Positions 1 through 9,875 of a stretch of 64,000 nt of DNA are shown here, in pieces. The stretch lies in assembly GCA_947646735.1 (NCBI GenBank), contig CANTFK010000993.1, positions 1-64,000 on the forward strand. The letters are read 5' to 3'. Both the position numbers and the translations under genes were made by a program. The notes under the pieces were generated by a model. That model saw only the letters and a program-made list of their open reading frames with translations. It searched no databases and had not been told where the DNA came from. Position 1 is the first letter of the stretch; each line of letters begins with the position of its first letter. This DNA is from Peronospora farinosa (Eukaryota > Oomycota > Peronosporomycetes > Peronosporales > Peronosporaceae).

Positions 1-420
1 CAAGGTCCGGGAGCAACGTAAAGGTCAGGTGGTTAATACCCCTGAAACAAGAAGGAAAAGGCCAGGGACGACAAGCGCCCCTGAAGAATTTGGCTCTAAG
101 TCCACTCTCGACAAGGTCGATCGAGTGGCCACCTACCGGCCCACCGAGTGAAGCATATCCACTCGAGGCCCCCCCAGGTCTACCTCCCTCAAGGCAGACA
201 TCTACATCTACACCAAGTCCTCCGAAGAGTGCAACCCGCCAGCCGACGGGTACACAAGGTGAGAAAAGGTTCATACGCGGCATCGGGGTACCCCCTCCGA
301 CAGTCGGCAGTCCGGCACAGTGAGTGGTTTGGGGTCTCATCATACAATTTTGAGAACCCACTCCACCACACTACCACGGCACTTTTGTTCCACAATACTG
401 TTGTTCATTCACTGTAACGC
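1..420 (+). repeat. Leader fragment of a family-E Gypsy element
   Basis: Positions 243-300 match 56493-56550 closely (shared core GACGGGTACACAAGGTGAG, then CATCGGGGTACCCCCTCCG versus AATCGGGGTACCCCCTCCG). The following stretch with two copies of an ACCCACTCCAC-like motif also matches around 56600. In the right-hand copy this segment lies just upstream of gag, so it is probably the LTR end and untranslated leader of the same family. The short reading frames here (90-323, 148-417) have no recognisable domain. Bases 421-628 show nothing recognisable. Confidence 0.6.
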
Positions 421-628
421 GGCACAATGCCACGGCTGGCGAGCTCAGTGCTGTTGCAACGCCTGCTGCCCTAATAAAAATGGATAGGTGTCTGTGGATC
501 AATTCTATCTGAAAAGCAGTCGCATATGACAAGGATATGTGATTCAATCATCCAAAGACGGTGAGTGTGTAATGCTGTGGAGACGACTTAATGGCGTTTA
601 GATGAGGTGTCCATAGGGTGCACTCAGT

Positions 629-678
629 GCTCTTATGGTGTAATGGCTAGCACTCTGGACTTTGAATCCAGCGATCCG
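629..678 (+). pseudogene. Truncated tRNA-Gln (anticodon TTG)
   Basis: The D arm (TGGTGTAATGGCTAGCAC) and the anticodon arm (CTGGA, loop CTTTGAA, TCCAG) are intact, and the anticodon TTG reads CAA (Gln). After the variable region (AGCGATCCG) the T arm and the 3' acceptor strand are missing. They are replaced from about 679 by sequence matching the reverse complement of retroelement pol (compare 43105-43135). About 50 of roughly 72 bases remain, so it cannot fold into a tRNA. The first seven bases pair with nothing now and differ from the usual tRNA-Gln acceptor strand. Confidence 0.8.
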
Positions 679-1250
679 CACCATATCGGATAAATCACCA
701 GCCTTTAAGGCTTAATGAAACTCATCCACAGACATTTCGTCTAGCTTTAACGAAGCATTTAATGATGGGAGGGCCTCAAGGTCAATTTTACCATCTACAT
801 CACCTGTCACTCCGTTGACCAGGGTATACAGCTGCTCGCTGACATCATCACGTGACAAAACAGACGCCTTGCGTCTCGCAGCCGCCATCTGACGACGATG
901 CCGTCTTATTAACGATATCGTACCTTTTGAAGTACTCAGGGTATTTCATCATCCCCAAGGTCAATAGATTCCTCGACCTTAACTTGCTCTATAAGAGAGC
1001 CGATGTCATTACCGATATTAAGTGGGCCATTGTCACAGGTAACATCACTAACAAGGTCATCGACCTTGACTTGCTCTATACGAGAGCCGATGTCATTACC
1101 GACACATCTAGTTAATCGCTATTACAGCCAATATTACTAACAAGGTCATCGACCTTAATGTGATCTATACGAGGCCGATGTCATTACCGACATCCAGTGT
1201 CTCAATAGTAATATTAGTATTACTCAACGAAGTACGTGCCGTTCCACTAG
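679..1250 (-). repeat. Repeat-rich linker between protease and RT in element A
   Basis: On the minus strand, units about 87 bp long encode the same IGSRIEQ-KVDDLVSD-type repeat as 42452-42860 in element B. The recurring block on the plus strand is AAGGTCATCGACCTT followed by GAGCCGATGTCATTACCGAC; it is seen near 970, 1053 and 1142. Copy number and unit integrity differ from B, and the reading frame is broken in several places. The left part (679-840) corresponds to the segment just before RT in B. Confidence 0.75.
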
Positions 1251-1408
1251 ATGTCACTGAGCTATTCTCGACACAACTGTTGTTGACGCTGGAGTTTATT
1301 AATTCAGACACTCCAATTTCCAGCACAATAATTGACTCAGCTGATGGCTCGCGCCAATAGCACTTTTGTTTCCTAGCGAAGGTGGGTTCATGAATCTTCA
1401 AAGTTTCA

Positions 1409-1768
1409 CTAGGAACATTGCGCGTGGCGCCTAAGGTTCTTGGACCTCCAATCGATCCATGGTTCATGGAGTTCCAGCCAAGACATAATGATAATAATGT
1501 GATATCTCGAGTCCAAATATAGGAAAAGACAGCGTTCAACGCTATTGAAGTCTAAAAACTTTACATCTAAGTTCAACGGAACTTTAGGAACGGTGACAAG
1601 TACACCTGTCGCGAGACGAACGGTTATACTGTCACCTTCTTGCGCTTCTAGTGCCTCAGCATAAAGCTGACTCCCTTCAAGGGAACGACGTCGAACATAA
1701 TTACCCGACGCTCCTGAGTCAAAAAAATTGACCATGGCTTTCAAAGCCCTTAACGGTTGCCGAAACAA
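1409..1768 (-). CDS. Element A retropepsin-like protease
   Basis: An aspartic protease of the Gypsy polyprotein, which would cut Gag-Pol during particle maturation. The active-site motif DSGASGNY is intact, and the downstream WLELHEPWIDW block matches the family. The second conserved segment has decayed: where element B has DLILGMAW, this copy has a run of isoleucines (HIIIIMSW), so activity is doubtful. It lies downstream of the gag zinc knuckle on the minus strand, as in element B. Confidence 0.8.
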   Translation of the reverse strand: MFRQPLRALKAMVNFFDSGASGNYVRRRSLEGSQLYAEALEAQEGDSITVRLATGVLVTVPKVPLNLDVKFLDFNSVERCLFLYLDSRYHIIIIMSWLELHEPWIDWRSKNLRRHAQCS

Positions 1769-1920
1769 CCAACAAGCTTGGATTTTATTCCTGTTTCATG
1801 GAAAAATCCACAGAACCACCTGAGGCTCAGCCCTGTTTACTAGAACCAACAAGCCTGGCTTGTAATCTTGTTTTATGGGAGCATCCATAGAACCACCTGG
1901 GGCTCAGCCCTGTTTAATGT
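1767..1920. repeat. 77-bp tandem duplication between gag and protease
   Basis: Two adjacent copies run from AACCAACAAGC (about 1767) and from the same motif at about 1844. Each ends with GGCTCAGCCCTGTTTA. Element B has one copy at the equivalent place (about 41805-41890), so the duplication is specific to this copy. It is imperfect, with about ten differences between the copies. Confidence 0.75.
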
Positions 1921-1989
1921 TTCCTAGAGGTTCAACAGAACTTATTTCTTTCACAGTAGGGCGCTCCGCGCCTACTGGGAGCTGACGTT

Positions 1990-2978
1990 TTATCCTGCCG
2001 TGCTCGCCTTTTGGCTAGGAGCAGGGTTACGGCTTTGTCGGTTCTGACGTTGCTTTCGCAACGGACAGCTAAGGCGGAGATGCCTAGTGCTTCCGCACAT
2101 GTAACATCTACGGATGTTACCTTGATGCTCCGCAACTTGCAGCTCATCTTCTTCAGCATGTCTGAGATCCATAGGTTCCGCCCTATTAGGGGCATTGGAG
2201 TTATACCATGGTAGACCATAGCGGGCAGCGTTGAAGTTGAACTCAGCGTTAAACGCTATGCTCACTGCCTCTTGGAAAGTCGCAGGATGGAAACGGAAAA
2301 GTTCTGTTCTGACGACCCCAGTACAAAGTCCTTCCATAAAAATGGTTACTCGAACTTCCTCTGCCATAGGGTCCTGCTGCATAGCAGCAATGAGAGTTCT
2401 CAACTCTTGGACATAGTCCGACAATGCTTTCTTACTCTGTCGGGTAGCTAAGAAGCATGAGCGCACGCGATAAGCCTGATTAGGCGGTGCAAACACACAG
2501 GTTAATTGCTTTTTAAGCATTTCCCATGTGGGAAATGCAGCATTTACAGAGACATCGCTCGTTAGAGCCCACTCTCTAGCTCTTCCACCGAGCTTCGAAA
2601 TGGCCAAGCCAACTCGTTGCTTATCCGACACAAGCATGGAGGCATCCATTGCCATTTCAACTTCTCGGATCCAGAGGAGAAGATTTCTCCCTCCTTCTCC
2701 TCAAAGGTCTTTACGTTTAAAACGAGTAGGCGAGACTTTGGCTCTGCATCGGGAACAGGTACCGGGATATATTGGGTAGGCGCAGCGGACGCTTCCTGGT
2801 CGTGGACCTGCCTAAGTAGCGTTGCCTCATAGCGCATGAAGGCCTCAAGGCGAGCATTGAGGACCTCCAGGCCTTGGGCCAAAAGAGCCTCGATTTGATC
2901 GGACCCAACGAGCGCAGATAATTTATTTAATGCGAGTCGTTGCGCCTCATAGAGGTGAGTTTTACACTCCATCCTCAC
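1990..2978 (-). pseudogene. Element A gag, frameshifted
   Basis: Structural Gag protein of a Gypsy element. The first frame (2978-2562) gives an N-terminal part with the motif [15 protein letters not shown] frameshift then moves the protein into the second frame (2655-1990), with the capsid-like stretch LGGRAREWAL and DYVQELRTLI and a CCHC zinc knuckle CYMCGSTRHLRLSCP near the C terminus that would bind genomic RNA. Element B keeps the same order, and its gag is also broken. The first frame reads on into non-homologous residues past the shift, which places the lesion near 2640. Confidence 0.85.
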
Positions 2979-3031
2979 AGAGGGTCAGTCTTAGAGACTC
3001 AGGTGTAGGATTGACTACGAGTACTACCAAG

Positions 3032-3672
3032 TGTAGCGGAGGTACACAGCTCTTAAGTCAGAGGAAGACTCGTTAGGATAAAAGTCTATTAGTTCTAGAG
3101 AACTAAATAGAGTTAAGGCTAAAAGCCACTTAGTTTTAAGGAACTAATTAAACGACTTAAAGTCACCCTGTTCTAAGGAACTGGAAAGAGACCTTTGTCA
3201 GTCAAGCAACAAGCTTAAGGTTCAGAGAACCAACGCACAGAGTGCAAGAACAAGCTAGAAGCTTGGAGGTTCAGAGAACCAACGCACGAAGTGCACAAGA
3301 GAACAAGTCAGAACGACTTGCGATCTTAAACTCGAAAAGGAGAACTGATTTTATTTATGCTTTAAGATTTTATGAATAGTCCTACTCTAAGTACACTACA
3401 CTAGATTAATTACTATAACAGTAATGATAATTCGCAGACTTTGCTATTTAACTACGTATCATCCAAACATCTGTGTATGATGTACTCAGTACAGCGATGT
3501 CAGTTATCAAACTCTAATCGATAGGATACGATATTACCGAATGCCGTATCTTTAACGCTTATACTTAATACCCCTTTTAAAGAGAAGTATCAAAAATACA
3601 TTATATGCAATATAGAAACCTCAACCGTACACTTTCAGTATGTAGTTGCCACCGTCGTGTAACCCCGTTACA
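3032..3672 (-). repeat. 5' LTR of element A
   Basis: On the minus strand it begins TGTAACGGGGTTACACGACGG and ends CCGCTACA, with the primer-binding-like TTGGTAGTAC just inside. It is the inverted counterpart of 40067-40702 (641 versus 636 bp). It contains several GTTC-GAAC palindromic motifs (for example GGTTCAGAGAACC, twice, about 55 bp apart). Bases 3673-3780 beyond it look like unique flank with no feature. Confidence 0.85.
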
Positions 3673-3782
3673 CTTTTCCCCACCAGACGGACGGTACCAC
3701 ATAACGTCATTTAACATAATTCTTAAAAAGGTTACGAACACGAACATTAAACCTAACACTTTTTATAGTGTACACCTCCTAA

Positions 3783-4512
3783 CCATGAGCCTAAGGCTCT
3801 TAATAATCTCTTTGAAGGAGATTTATAGGAAGCTGTGGATTACGGAAGTGACACCAGCTTCCTCAAAGTCATTGAGTCTAAGCCCAGTCCTAAGGGTGAC
3901 GACGAATCTCGACGCACACCGAGTCCGTTCCTAGAACGTGGTGTTGCTGATACGCTTAACTCAATGCGCTCAGTGCCTGGCGAAACGCCTCGTTCTCCGA
4001 TCACTATTCTGCTCGACGAGCAACAGGCACAGCAGTTACAAGTGAAGGCAAGTTCTGCACACCAAGCAAAGGCCATGACCAAACTCCAAGTGCATCGAGA
4101 CTATGTCTTTGAGCCACGATCCGTTGAAGAACATCTCAAGGAGGCCACGGGTCATTCGCTAGACTTATTTATTGGTCCACAGAACCTGCAGCTACTACGC
4201 CCGACGAACTCGCTGCGCGAGCATCTCTTCGCCAAAAGTATCTGGAACCTGTCAAGACCAGTCCAAGCCAATACATGACACGCCTGGATAGGCAAGCACG
4301 TGGTGCGTCTGTTCCACCCATGAAAAAGGTTCCTATCTTGCTGTTCGCAGGCGAAACGGAAGATGAAAACGATAGTGCCTTTGTCCACTAGGCACATTAT
4401 GTGCGGCGTTTGACCAGCATGTGGGCTCTTCGCGCCAGTGCCAGTGTAGCAGACGCTCGTCTGAAACGCAAGATGCGTTTAGAATACGCCAAGTTAAAGG
4501 CCTGAAGCCGGT
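3783..4512 (+). pseudogene. Degenerate ORF of unknown function in transposon debris
   Basis: A continuous coding signal can be followed through one frameshift and a few stops. It starts in the frame EAVDYGSDTSFLKVIESKP (about 3823), passes a basic and Ser/Pro-rich stretch, shifts frame near 4210 and continues through QYMTRLDRQARG and WALRASASVADARLKRKM to a stop near 4503. A TAG near 3820 interrupts the start. I do not recognise the family. The setting between retroelement pieces suggests a transposon protein, but a host-gene remnant is possible. Confidence 0.4.
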
Positions 4513-4625
4513 TAAGAAGACAACGAAAGCGCTGTGCACCAACCATTCAAGATTACAATACTTCGGTTACGCTTGTAGCCGCGAGTTCACAACAGCAGAG
4601 GCCGCTAACTCGCCTACCCTCATTA

Positions 4626-5119
4626 CTACTGTAAAGAAGCGCCATCGCCAACAGGTTGGCCCTGCGCACAACGTTCAAAAACGTCTACGGCGTACGAGCA
4701 ATCCTGCCGTAGTGGAACCTCGAACCCCCACGAGTTATACGACTTGGGGTATTCTCGCCACTTCACCAGATCTAGTTTTGGCCGTGTCGGTGACGCTTCT
4801 TCAACAGACGTTCCACATATAACTGAAGATTTCACTGTCCATCGATCAATTCCGGAGGAGGCCGACGTACCGGCACAAGCTCATGCCGAGCTACTTCAGG
4901 AGGTGAAGTGTCTTCGTGAGACTGTGCAGAAGATGAATACTCGCCTCGAGTCGTTGGAGCAGAGTCGAACCCGAGTGGAGGGGCAGCTTGAACTCTTGGT
5001 CCAAATGATACGTCCTGTGGCGATACCGATGAGCTCGGCGCGAGCGCCTTAGTATGGGTCCCTTGTTTTTTAGCTTTCGCTGTCAAACTTAGTACCTGTT
5101 CTCCAGGCGTATTGTACAC
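4626..5119 (-). pseudogene. Chromodomain/integrase C-terminal fragment of an A/B-family element
   Basis: On the minus strand the segment reads APPLGFDSAPTTRG, ARHELVPVRRPPPELIDGQ and then, in a second frame, VKWREYPKSYNSWGFEVPL. This matches the C-terminal tail and chromodomain of element B (about 46075-46435). The chromodomain binds modified histone tails and directs integration. The fragment has a frameshift near 4835 and no attached integrase core. Confidence 0.8.
4744..5052 (+). CDS. Coiled-coil ORF antisense to the chromodomain fragment
   Basis: A 102-residue frame runs opposite to the integrase tail. Its second half has regular heptad spacing of Leu/Val/Met (ELLQEVKCLRETVQK, MNTRLESLEQSRTRVEGQL). 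The same protein can be read opposite the chromodomain region of element B (46367-46053 on the minus strand), where the frame is also open. It could be a chance product of codon composition in the sense protein, or a real antisense product. Nothing here shows it is translated. Confidence 0.3.
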   Translation: MGYSRHFTRSSFGRVGDASSTDVPHITEDFTVHRSIPEEADVPAQAHAELLQEVKCLRETVQKMNTRLESLEQSRTRVEGQLELLVQMIRPVAIPMSSARAP

Positions 5120-5129
5120 TACGCAAGTT

Positions 5130-5179
5130 CAAATCACGGAAAGAGCCTGAAACAGTTCATAGACTCTTTCCGTGATTTG
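5130..5179. other. Perfect 16-bp inverted repeat (hairpin)
   Basis: The left arm is CAAATCACGGAAAGAG (5130-5145) and the right arm CTCTTTCCGTGATTTG (5164-5179), separated by 18 bases. There is no mismatch. It sits in transposon debris just left of the chromodomain fragment, with no gene next to it. Confidence 0.85.
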
Positions 5180-5469
5180 CTCCCCGGCAGCGAAAACAGC
5201 GTCATCTTCATTTTTGCCAGGCCCCTTCATGTGCGGGTAGTCCCGCTTCATGTGACCGAACTTGTCACAGTGCTTCAAATGGATGAATAAGAGGAACGGA
5301 GACCGAGTGCTGATACTATGGCGTGCTATGTATTAATTTGACCTTGTCAATGGGTAGCTGGAGTACATAGTACCAGGTGCATCGCTCTCGACTAAGTCGA
5401 TTGAGCCCAAGAAACCCGGTCCCAAGTGAAAGAAAGCAGGAAATGCAATCAACTTGTGGTCCAAGTCTC

Positions 5470-5650
5470 GACCGCATCGCGATCTTGGTATACATGTGGA
5501 CCACACACGGCAATCCGCGATCTTATGTTGGATCCCACCGCGGTCGTGGTATCCGTGTGAAACACGTAAGGCGATCCGTAATTATATGTTAGATCAAACC
5601 GCAATCCTGTTATCCTTGTGGACCACACATGGAGATTCGCGATGTGGTGG
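5470..5650. repeat. Three degenerate tandem units of about 60 bp
   Basis: The units start at about 5471, 5537 and 5598. Each contains ACCGC, a TGGTATNCNTGTG-like block, a GTGGACCACACA-like block and a CGCGATCTTATGTTGGATC-like block, in that order. The GATC-rich wording resembles the family E leader. The third unit runs directly into a reverse-transcriptase fragment at about 5645. The stretch 5180-5470 holds nothing I recognise. Confidence 0.6.
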
Positions 5651-6110
5651 CTCACGTGATGCGTCAGCACCGTGCCTTTGCGCCCCATTACTTTGACGAT
5701 GTATTCGTGCATAGTAGGCGCGAGCGCCTTAGTATCCACTTGGGATGGATCCCGATACGGCTTAAGCATGCCAACACCTACTATGCACGAACACGTCGTC
5801 AAAGTAATGGGCCGCATAGGCACGGTGCTGATGCATCACGTGAGCCACCACTCGGTTGAATGTTGCTGGAGCATTTTCCAACCCTTGTGGCATCACAAGC
5901 CACTCCCACAGCATACCGCTTGGGGTGCTTACTGCCGTTTTGGCTACGTCAGTATCTCTCATGAGAACTTGATAGTAGCCATCCTTCAGATCCAACGTGG
6001 AAAAGATAGTTGACTTTCCCATGGAATTCAACAAAACATCTTTTCGCGGGATCGGCGTTTGAGCCGGAATGGTGGCCGTGCCTGTGCCGCGTTGGTGTCG
6101 TCGTTTGCTT
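5645..6110 (-). pseudogene. Reverse-transcriptase fragment with an inverted duplicate
   Basis: The minus-strand frame at about 5780-6110 encodes Gypsy [55 protein letters not shown] and the catalytic YFDD followed by VFVHSR. The last 75 bp, covering VAHVM to FVHSR, are repeated on the plus strand at 5645-5720, which also reads YFDDVFVHSR. The two arms face each other across about 60 bases. The rest of pol is missing. Confidence 0.85.
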
Positions 6111-6638
6111 CCCGTCTTGGGCTCATAACCTGTTCGCTTGTTATGATGCAAGCTGTAAAGGAAGTCGGCGGCACTGTGATAAAAGAATTCTGACATTGTT
6201 TGTAGTGTTATCTTTTTCGTGCTAGCATGATGGACTAGTTGTTCTTGTTTTCCATCACTCTTGTCCAATCAATCACCCACCCACGCACCTGTCCAATCAA
6301 TCACTCAACTGATCCTCAAACGCCTTTCTAAGTCGTCAGCCGTTTCCTCAACTGTAACTTCAACCGTGCCATTTTCTAACAATTTCACTTACAGGGACGC
6401 GCACGCATAATAAGCAGAAGCTCGTGTGTACAAATCAAAAGTAATGTGATTGCCTAGAGTGCATAGTTATAATTGAATTTTGTAAGCTGTGATTGGCTGG
6501 GTCCACTGTTTGTGGCCCTAGTAGTTTTGTCTGTGGCCCTAGTTGTTTGTCTGTGGCCGTAGTATTAACGTCTGTGGCCATAGCGGTCTCCCTATAGTAA
6601 ATGCGCTTAAGGCACTTGATGTAGCAGAAAAGGATAGC
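6111..6638. other. Non-coding stretch with CCAAT-type and GTCTGTGGCC repeats
   Basis: No supported gene is seen. Two CCAATCAATCAC copies lie at about 6270-6305 and a GTGATTGGCTGG at about 6489. Four imperfect copies of GTCTGTGGCCNTAG follow between 6507 and 6590. The region bridges transposon debris and the gene island. Confidence 0.5.
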
Positions 6639-6895
6639 TTAGTTAATGCAAGAGATAAAGCCGTTGGTGATGAAAGTTGTTTTTGACTGCTTCGCCAGCG
6701 TCAATTTTGCAGAGAAGGACATCAGAGGCCATAAGAAGCAATTCATGTAAATTTTTATATCACAAGTGCTACTGATACTCACATTACAATAGCTCTTATC
6801 AAAAAAACTGGCGAAGTATCCTTTTACTGAAGTAAGATTCTTTCGACCATAGACTTGCTCCAAGTCTTGCTTTAAAGGATTATTGCATTTAATTT
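6639..6895 (-). other. Possible coding remnant, unidentified
   Basis: The minus-strand frame starting upstream of 6863 reads DLEQVYGRKNLTSVKGYFA and goes on into a hydrophobic stretch (MNCFLWPLMSF). A possible splice acceptor (TTCGCCAG) lies near 6808. It could be two exons of a decayed host gene. I do not recognise the family, and the frame may be chance. Confidence 0.2.
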
Positions 6896-7015
6896 TGGAG
6901 CATCATATACAGTGATTTGATTGGATTAGATACAAAGTAGTTCTTAAGTATTAAAAACCCATGTCTGCTGAGACCCACGGGTTTGATGGCCGCATGCCTC
7001 GGGCATAATAACATA

Positions 7016-9875
7016 ATGACAGCTAGGCGGAATGTCGAAGTCCAGCATTTGCGCACGTTCATCGATGCCAGGAAACGCAGCATTGAGTCTGCAGAGAGAC
7101 GTTACGATGTTCCAGCTGCTGTTGCAGAGATGCGTAATCTCGCTTCCCCCTTGCTCAACCCCGATCGTTTTTCATCGGCGTGGAAGGTAGCCCAATTAGT
7201 AACTATTGGGTGTAATGTAGCACTTTAAACTTACTGCCTTGTAGGACTTATACCTGGAATTTTTCTATAGCGAAGTTGCAGCTTTTATGCTAAGTTTTGT
7301 GGCCATTCACATTGAGATTTGCTTGTCAGAGCGAGACCGGAAGCAGGCGTTTGACATCTTTTTCGACTGCCAAATTGTCCCTTCAAGCCGTGTAATTGGT
7401 GTACTGACGGCAAAACTTTTAGCATCCAAGACAAGAGCAGACGCAACTGATCGAATGGCAGATGAGGATGCAGAGATTTCTATTGTACAGTGTGTCCGAC
7501 TGCTGGAGAAAGCTATTGTCGCCAATGGGATGGAAGTCGTTGTGACGGAAATGCTGGTGCAAGAGCAGGTGTGCAGTTTTATAGCTGATTGCATAACACT
7601 ATTTGAGTTTCTACTATGACTAATTCATTCGCTGTATCTTCTTAGGAATCAGTGAAGGATATGATTGGCCTCCAGGTGCTTGTTACGCAGCTTTTATCCC
7701 TGCCAGGTATTGTAGTTTTTATTCATTCCAATCAAACCGTAACAGTGATCAAATTGCTTGTTCGTTAAATGACATACAGATATTGTCTTCAATCGTCGTC
7801 AGCACGACACCCCAGCCGTATTCCGCCCTCGTCGATACTTTCCGACGCTCTGCGATGGCCTGTTTCACAGTCTCTCGATGCAAGAGACATACGTAATTCA
7901 GTCGCGCACCTTCCGGATGTTTGCTGACAAGCTGACACGCATCGGCCAAGCCCAAGCACTTGTCCAGAGCTGGCTGCGCTTCATCGGCACTTCACCGACA
8001 ACGAAAATAAACTGCACATTATTCCAACACCTTCCAGAATCATGTCACGAGCAAATTTTGCTCCAGATTGCAAGCTTGAAGATTCCGTGCTATTTGAGCG
8101 TGCAACAAGCGCTGGCTCACCCAAAGTACAGGCTTCTTGCCCAAATCCCTCCAGCACTGTGTGCTAAAAAGCAGTTTCAGTATGTTGTCACGCGCAAGTT
8201 GCTGCTTCGAAAGCCGATTGATGACTTTTTCTTCTGGCGAGTTATTGTTGACGTTTTGGCGCAGTGTGACGGTGATCCATTCCAATCTCCGCTGGCAGCC
8301 GTATTTGACGTGGTACTTGCGCGGTGGTGCCAAAGCGATTTTGCAGTTAGCACCGAGTATACCGTGAATTCTTCGGTGTGTTTTTTTCTTCGCTACAGTC
8401 TGCACAAGCTTACGGAGGAGAGCGGAGGGGCAGCATTTACGCAGCAAAGTTGGATCACTAAATTATGCAAAGGAGTCCAAGACCACATGAGTCATTCTTT
8501 AAAGCGTGTACGAGTGCTAGGCATGCGGGTGGGGGAAAGCTTGTCGCATGTAATTGCATCTGAAAAGCCGCTAGAATTTGGTCTTGAGGATGAAGATCCT
8601 TTAACAACATACGGGTGTCCCGTGCTACCTGAAGAGCTCGAACTGGGTATTGTAAGACTTGATCTCGCCAACCAAGAAACATCTCATGAGACTCTGTCTA
8701 CACCCGGCATAGCTCGCAGCAAAGGGAACCAAAGTCGACGAAAACATTCGAAAAAGCACTTTGACAAACCGTTTACGCTTGACCCAGACGAGCTGGTGCT
8801 TAGTGATGATCCCGATGCCTCCGATGGGGATGACAAATCCGAATTTAGTTTTGACGGTGCCCATTCTGATTCCGACATGAGCCTGGAAGCGTATGACTTT
8901 CACGATGACGAAGAAGATTTAACAGCCAAACGACCGCTGTATCTGAAGGACCTGATTGCTAGCCTTTTATCGGATGATGATCACGAGAAGATCGAAGCTG
9001 CATTGAACGAGACCGAATCACTACTACGTCGCCGACCACGCGACCTGAACGACAAAGCATACGAGGTTGTCAGGGCACTGCTTCGACTTGAAGACAAGTT
9101 CAACACTCCTCAATTTACCAGGCTACGCTCACAGGCTCTCGCTACGACCTGTGCACTGGCGCCGGCTCAAACCTTGCCGTACCTGTGCAGCCAGGCACTA
9201 GAACGAGAGCAGTTGCTACAGTCCCGCATTGACGTGCTTCAGGCGATGACATCAGCTGCTCAGGAGCTTTCCGAGAGAGGTAGTGGCTATCAGCGTTCGC
9301 AACCGCCCAAAACACTGCTCCAAGAAAGCAACTTGGGGACATACACTATGCAAAGCCTAAAAACACGTCGATGGGGTTATCGACGCGACCCACTCACCTC
9401 TCCAAAGAGAAATGCCTTTGCACCGTACGCATTGGAATTTTTCTCGCCTTTATTGTTCGGGTACGTCAAGTACGTGCGAAAGCATTCAACGGTATCAGGC
9501 ACCTCTGGAAAAACCCGCAATGAAGTTGAGCAAACATTCCTGGCGCATTTGCTACACGCTCTCGCAAACTTTGTCGAGTGTAGCGGGAACACTCCACAGA
9601 CAATAGCAATGGCCAAGTGCCTGCTGGAATTTGTCTGGAGCGAGCGCTTCAACACAAATGCCGAAGTACGTCGTCAGGTGTTGTTCAGTCTGAGTCGCGT
9701 GCTGCTAGTTGCGTCACCAACGCTGCTACGACAGGAAATGGGCAAAGCGCTTACAGAAATGGCACCATGGCTACATCAAGTACAGAATCACGACCCGGAC
9801 GCGGGTTGTCGCGAGGCGGCACAATTACTGAGCTCGTTCGCATCGATAGCATCTGTATCCCTATCGTCTGATTAA
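7016..9875 (+). CDS. TELO2: Telomere length regulation protein TELO2/Tel2-like
   Basis: Tel2 works with TTI1 and TTI2 as a co-chaperone scaffold that stabilises PIKK kinases (ATM, ATR, mTOR, DNA-PK family) through HSP90. Predicted exons are 7016-7186, 7245-7568, 7646-7706 and 7780-9875; all three introns are GT-AG and keep frame, giving 883 residues, close to the usual size. Around residue 423 there is the family block SHSLKRVRVLGMRVGE. The Telomere_reg-2 domain begins near residue 573 (YLKDLIASLL, then RSQALATTCALAP and RIDVLQAMTSAAQELS). An acidic linker lies between them. The ATG at 7016 has A at -3 and is preferred; an in-frame ATG at 6986 would add ten residues. The MYB gene follows 332 bp downstream on the same strand. 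Confidence 0.9.

Larger units (their letters stand above)
679..3672 (-). mobile_element. Element A: truncated Ty3/Gypsy retrotransposon, reverse strand
   Basis: Read on the minus strand it has an LTR (3672-3032), a primer-binding site, gag, a protease and a repeat-rich linker, and it then stops at about 679 where the tRNA-Gln fragment begins. It is a close relative of element B (40067-46435). Reverse transcriptase, RNase H, integrase and the 3' LTR are absent, so it cannot move by itself. Gag is split by a frameshift near 2600-2650. Confidence 0.9.

Noticed and set aside
629..720. Proof of tRNA-fragment priming
   Set aside because: No complementarity at the expected site and a complete LTR at the other end; kept only as an open question.
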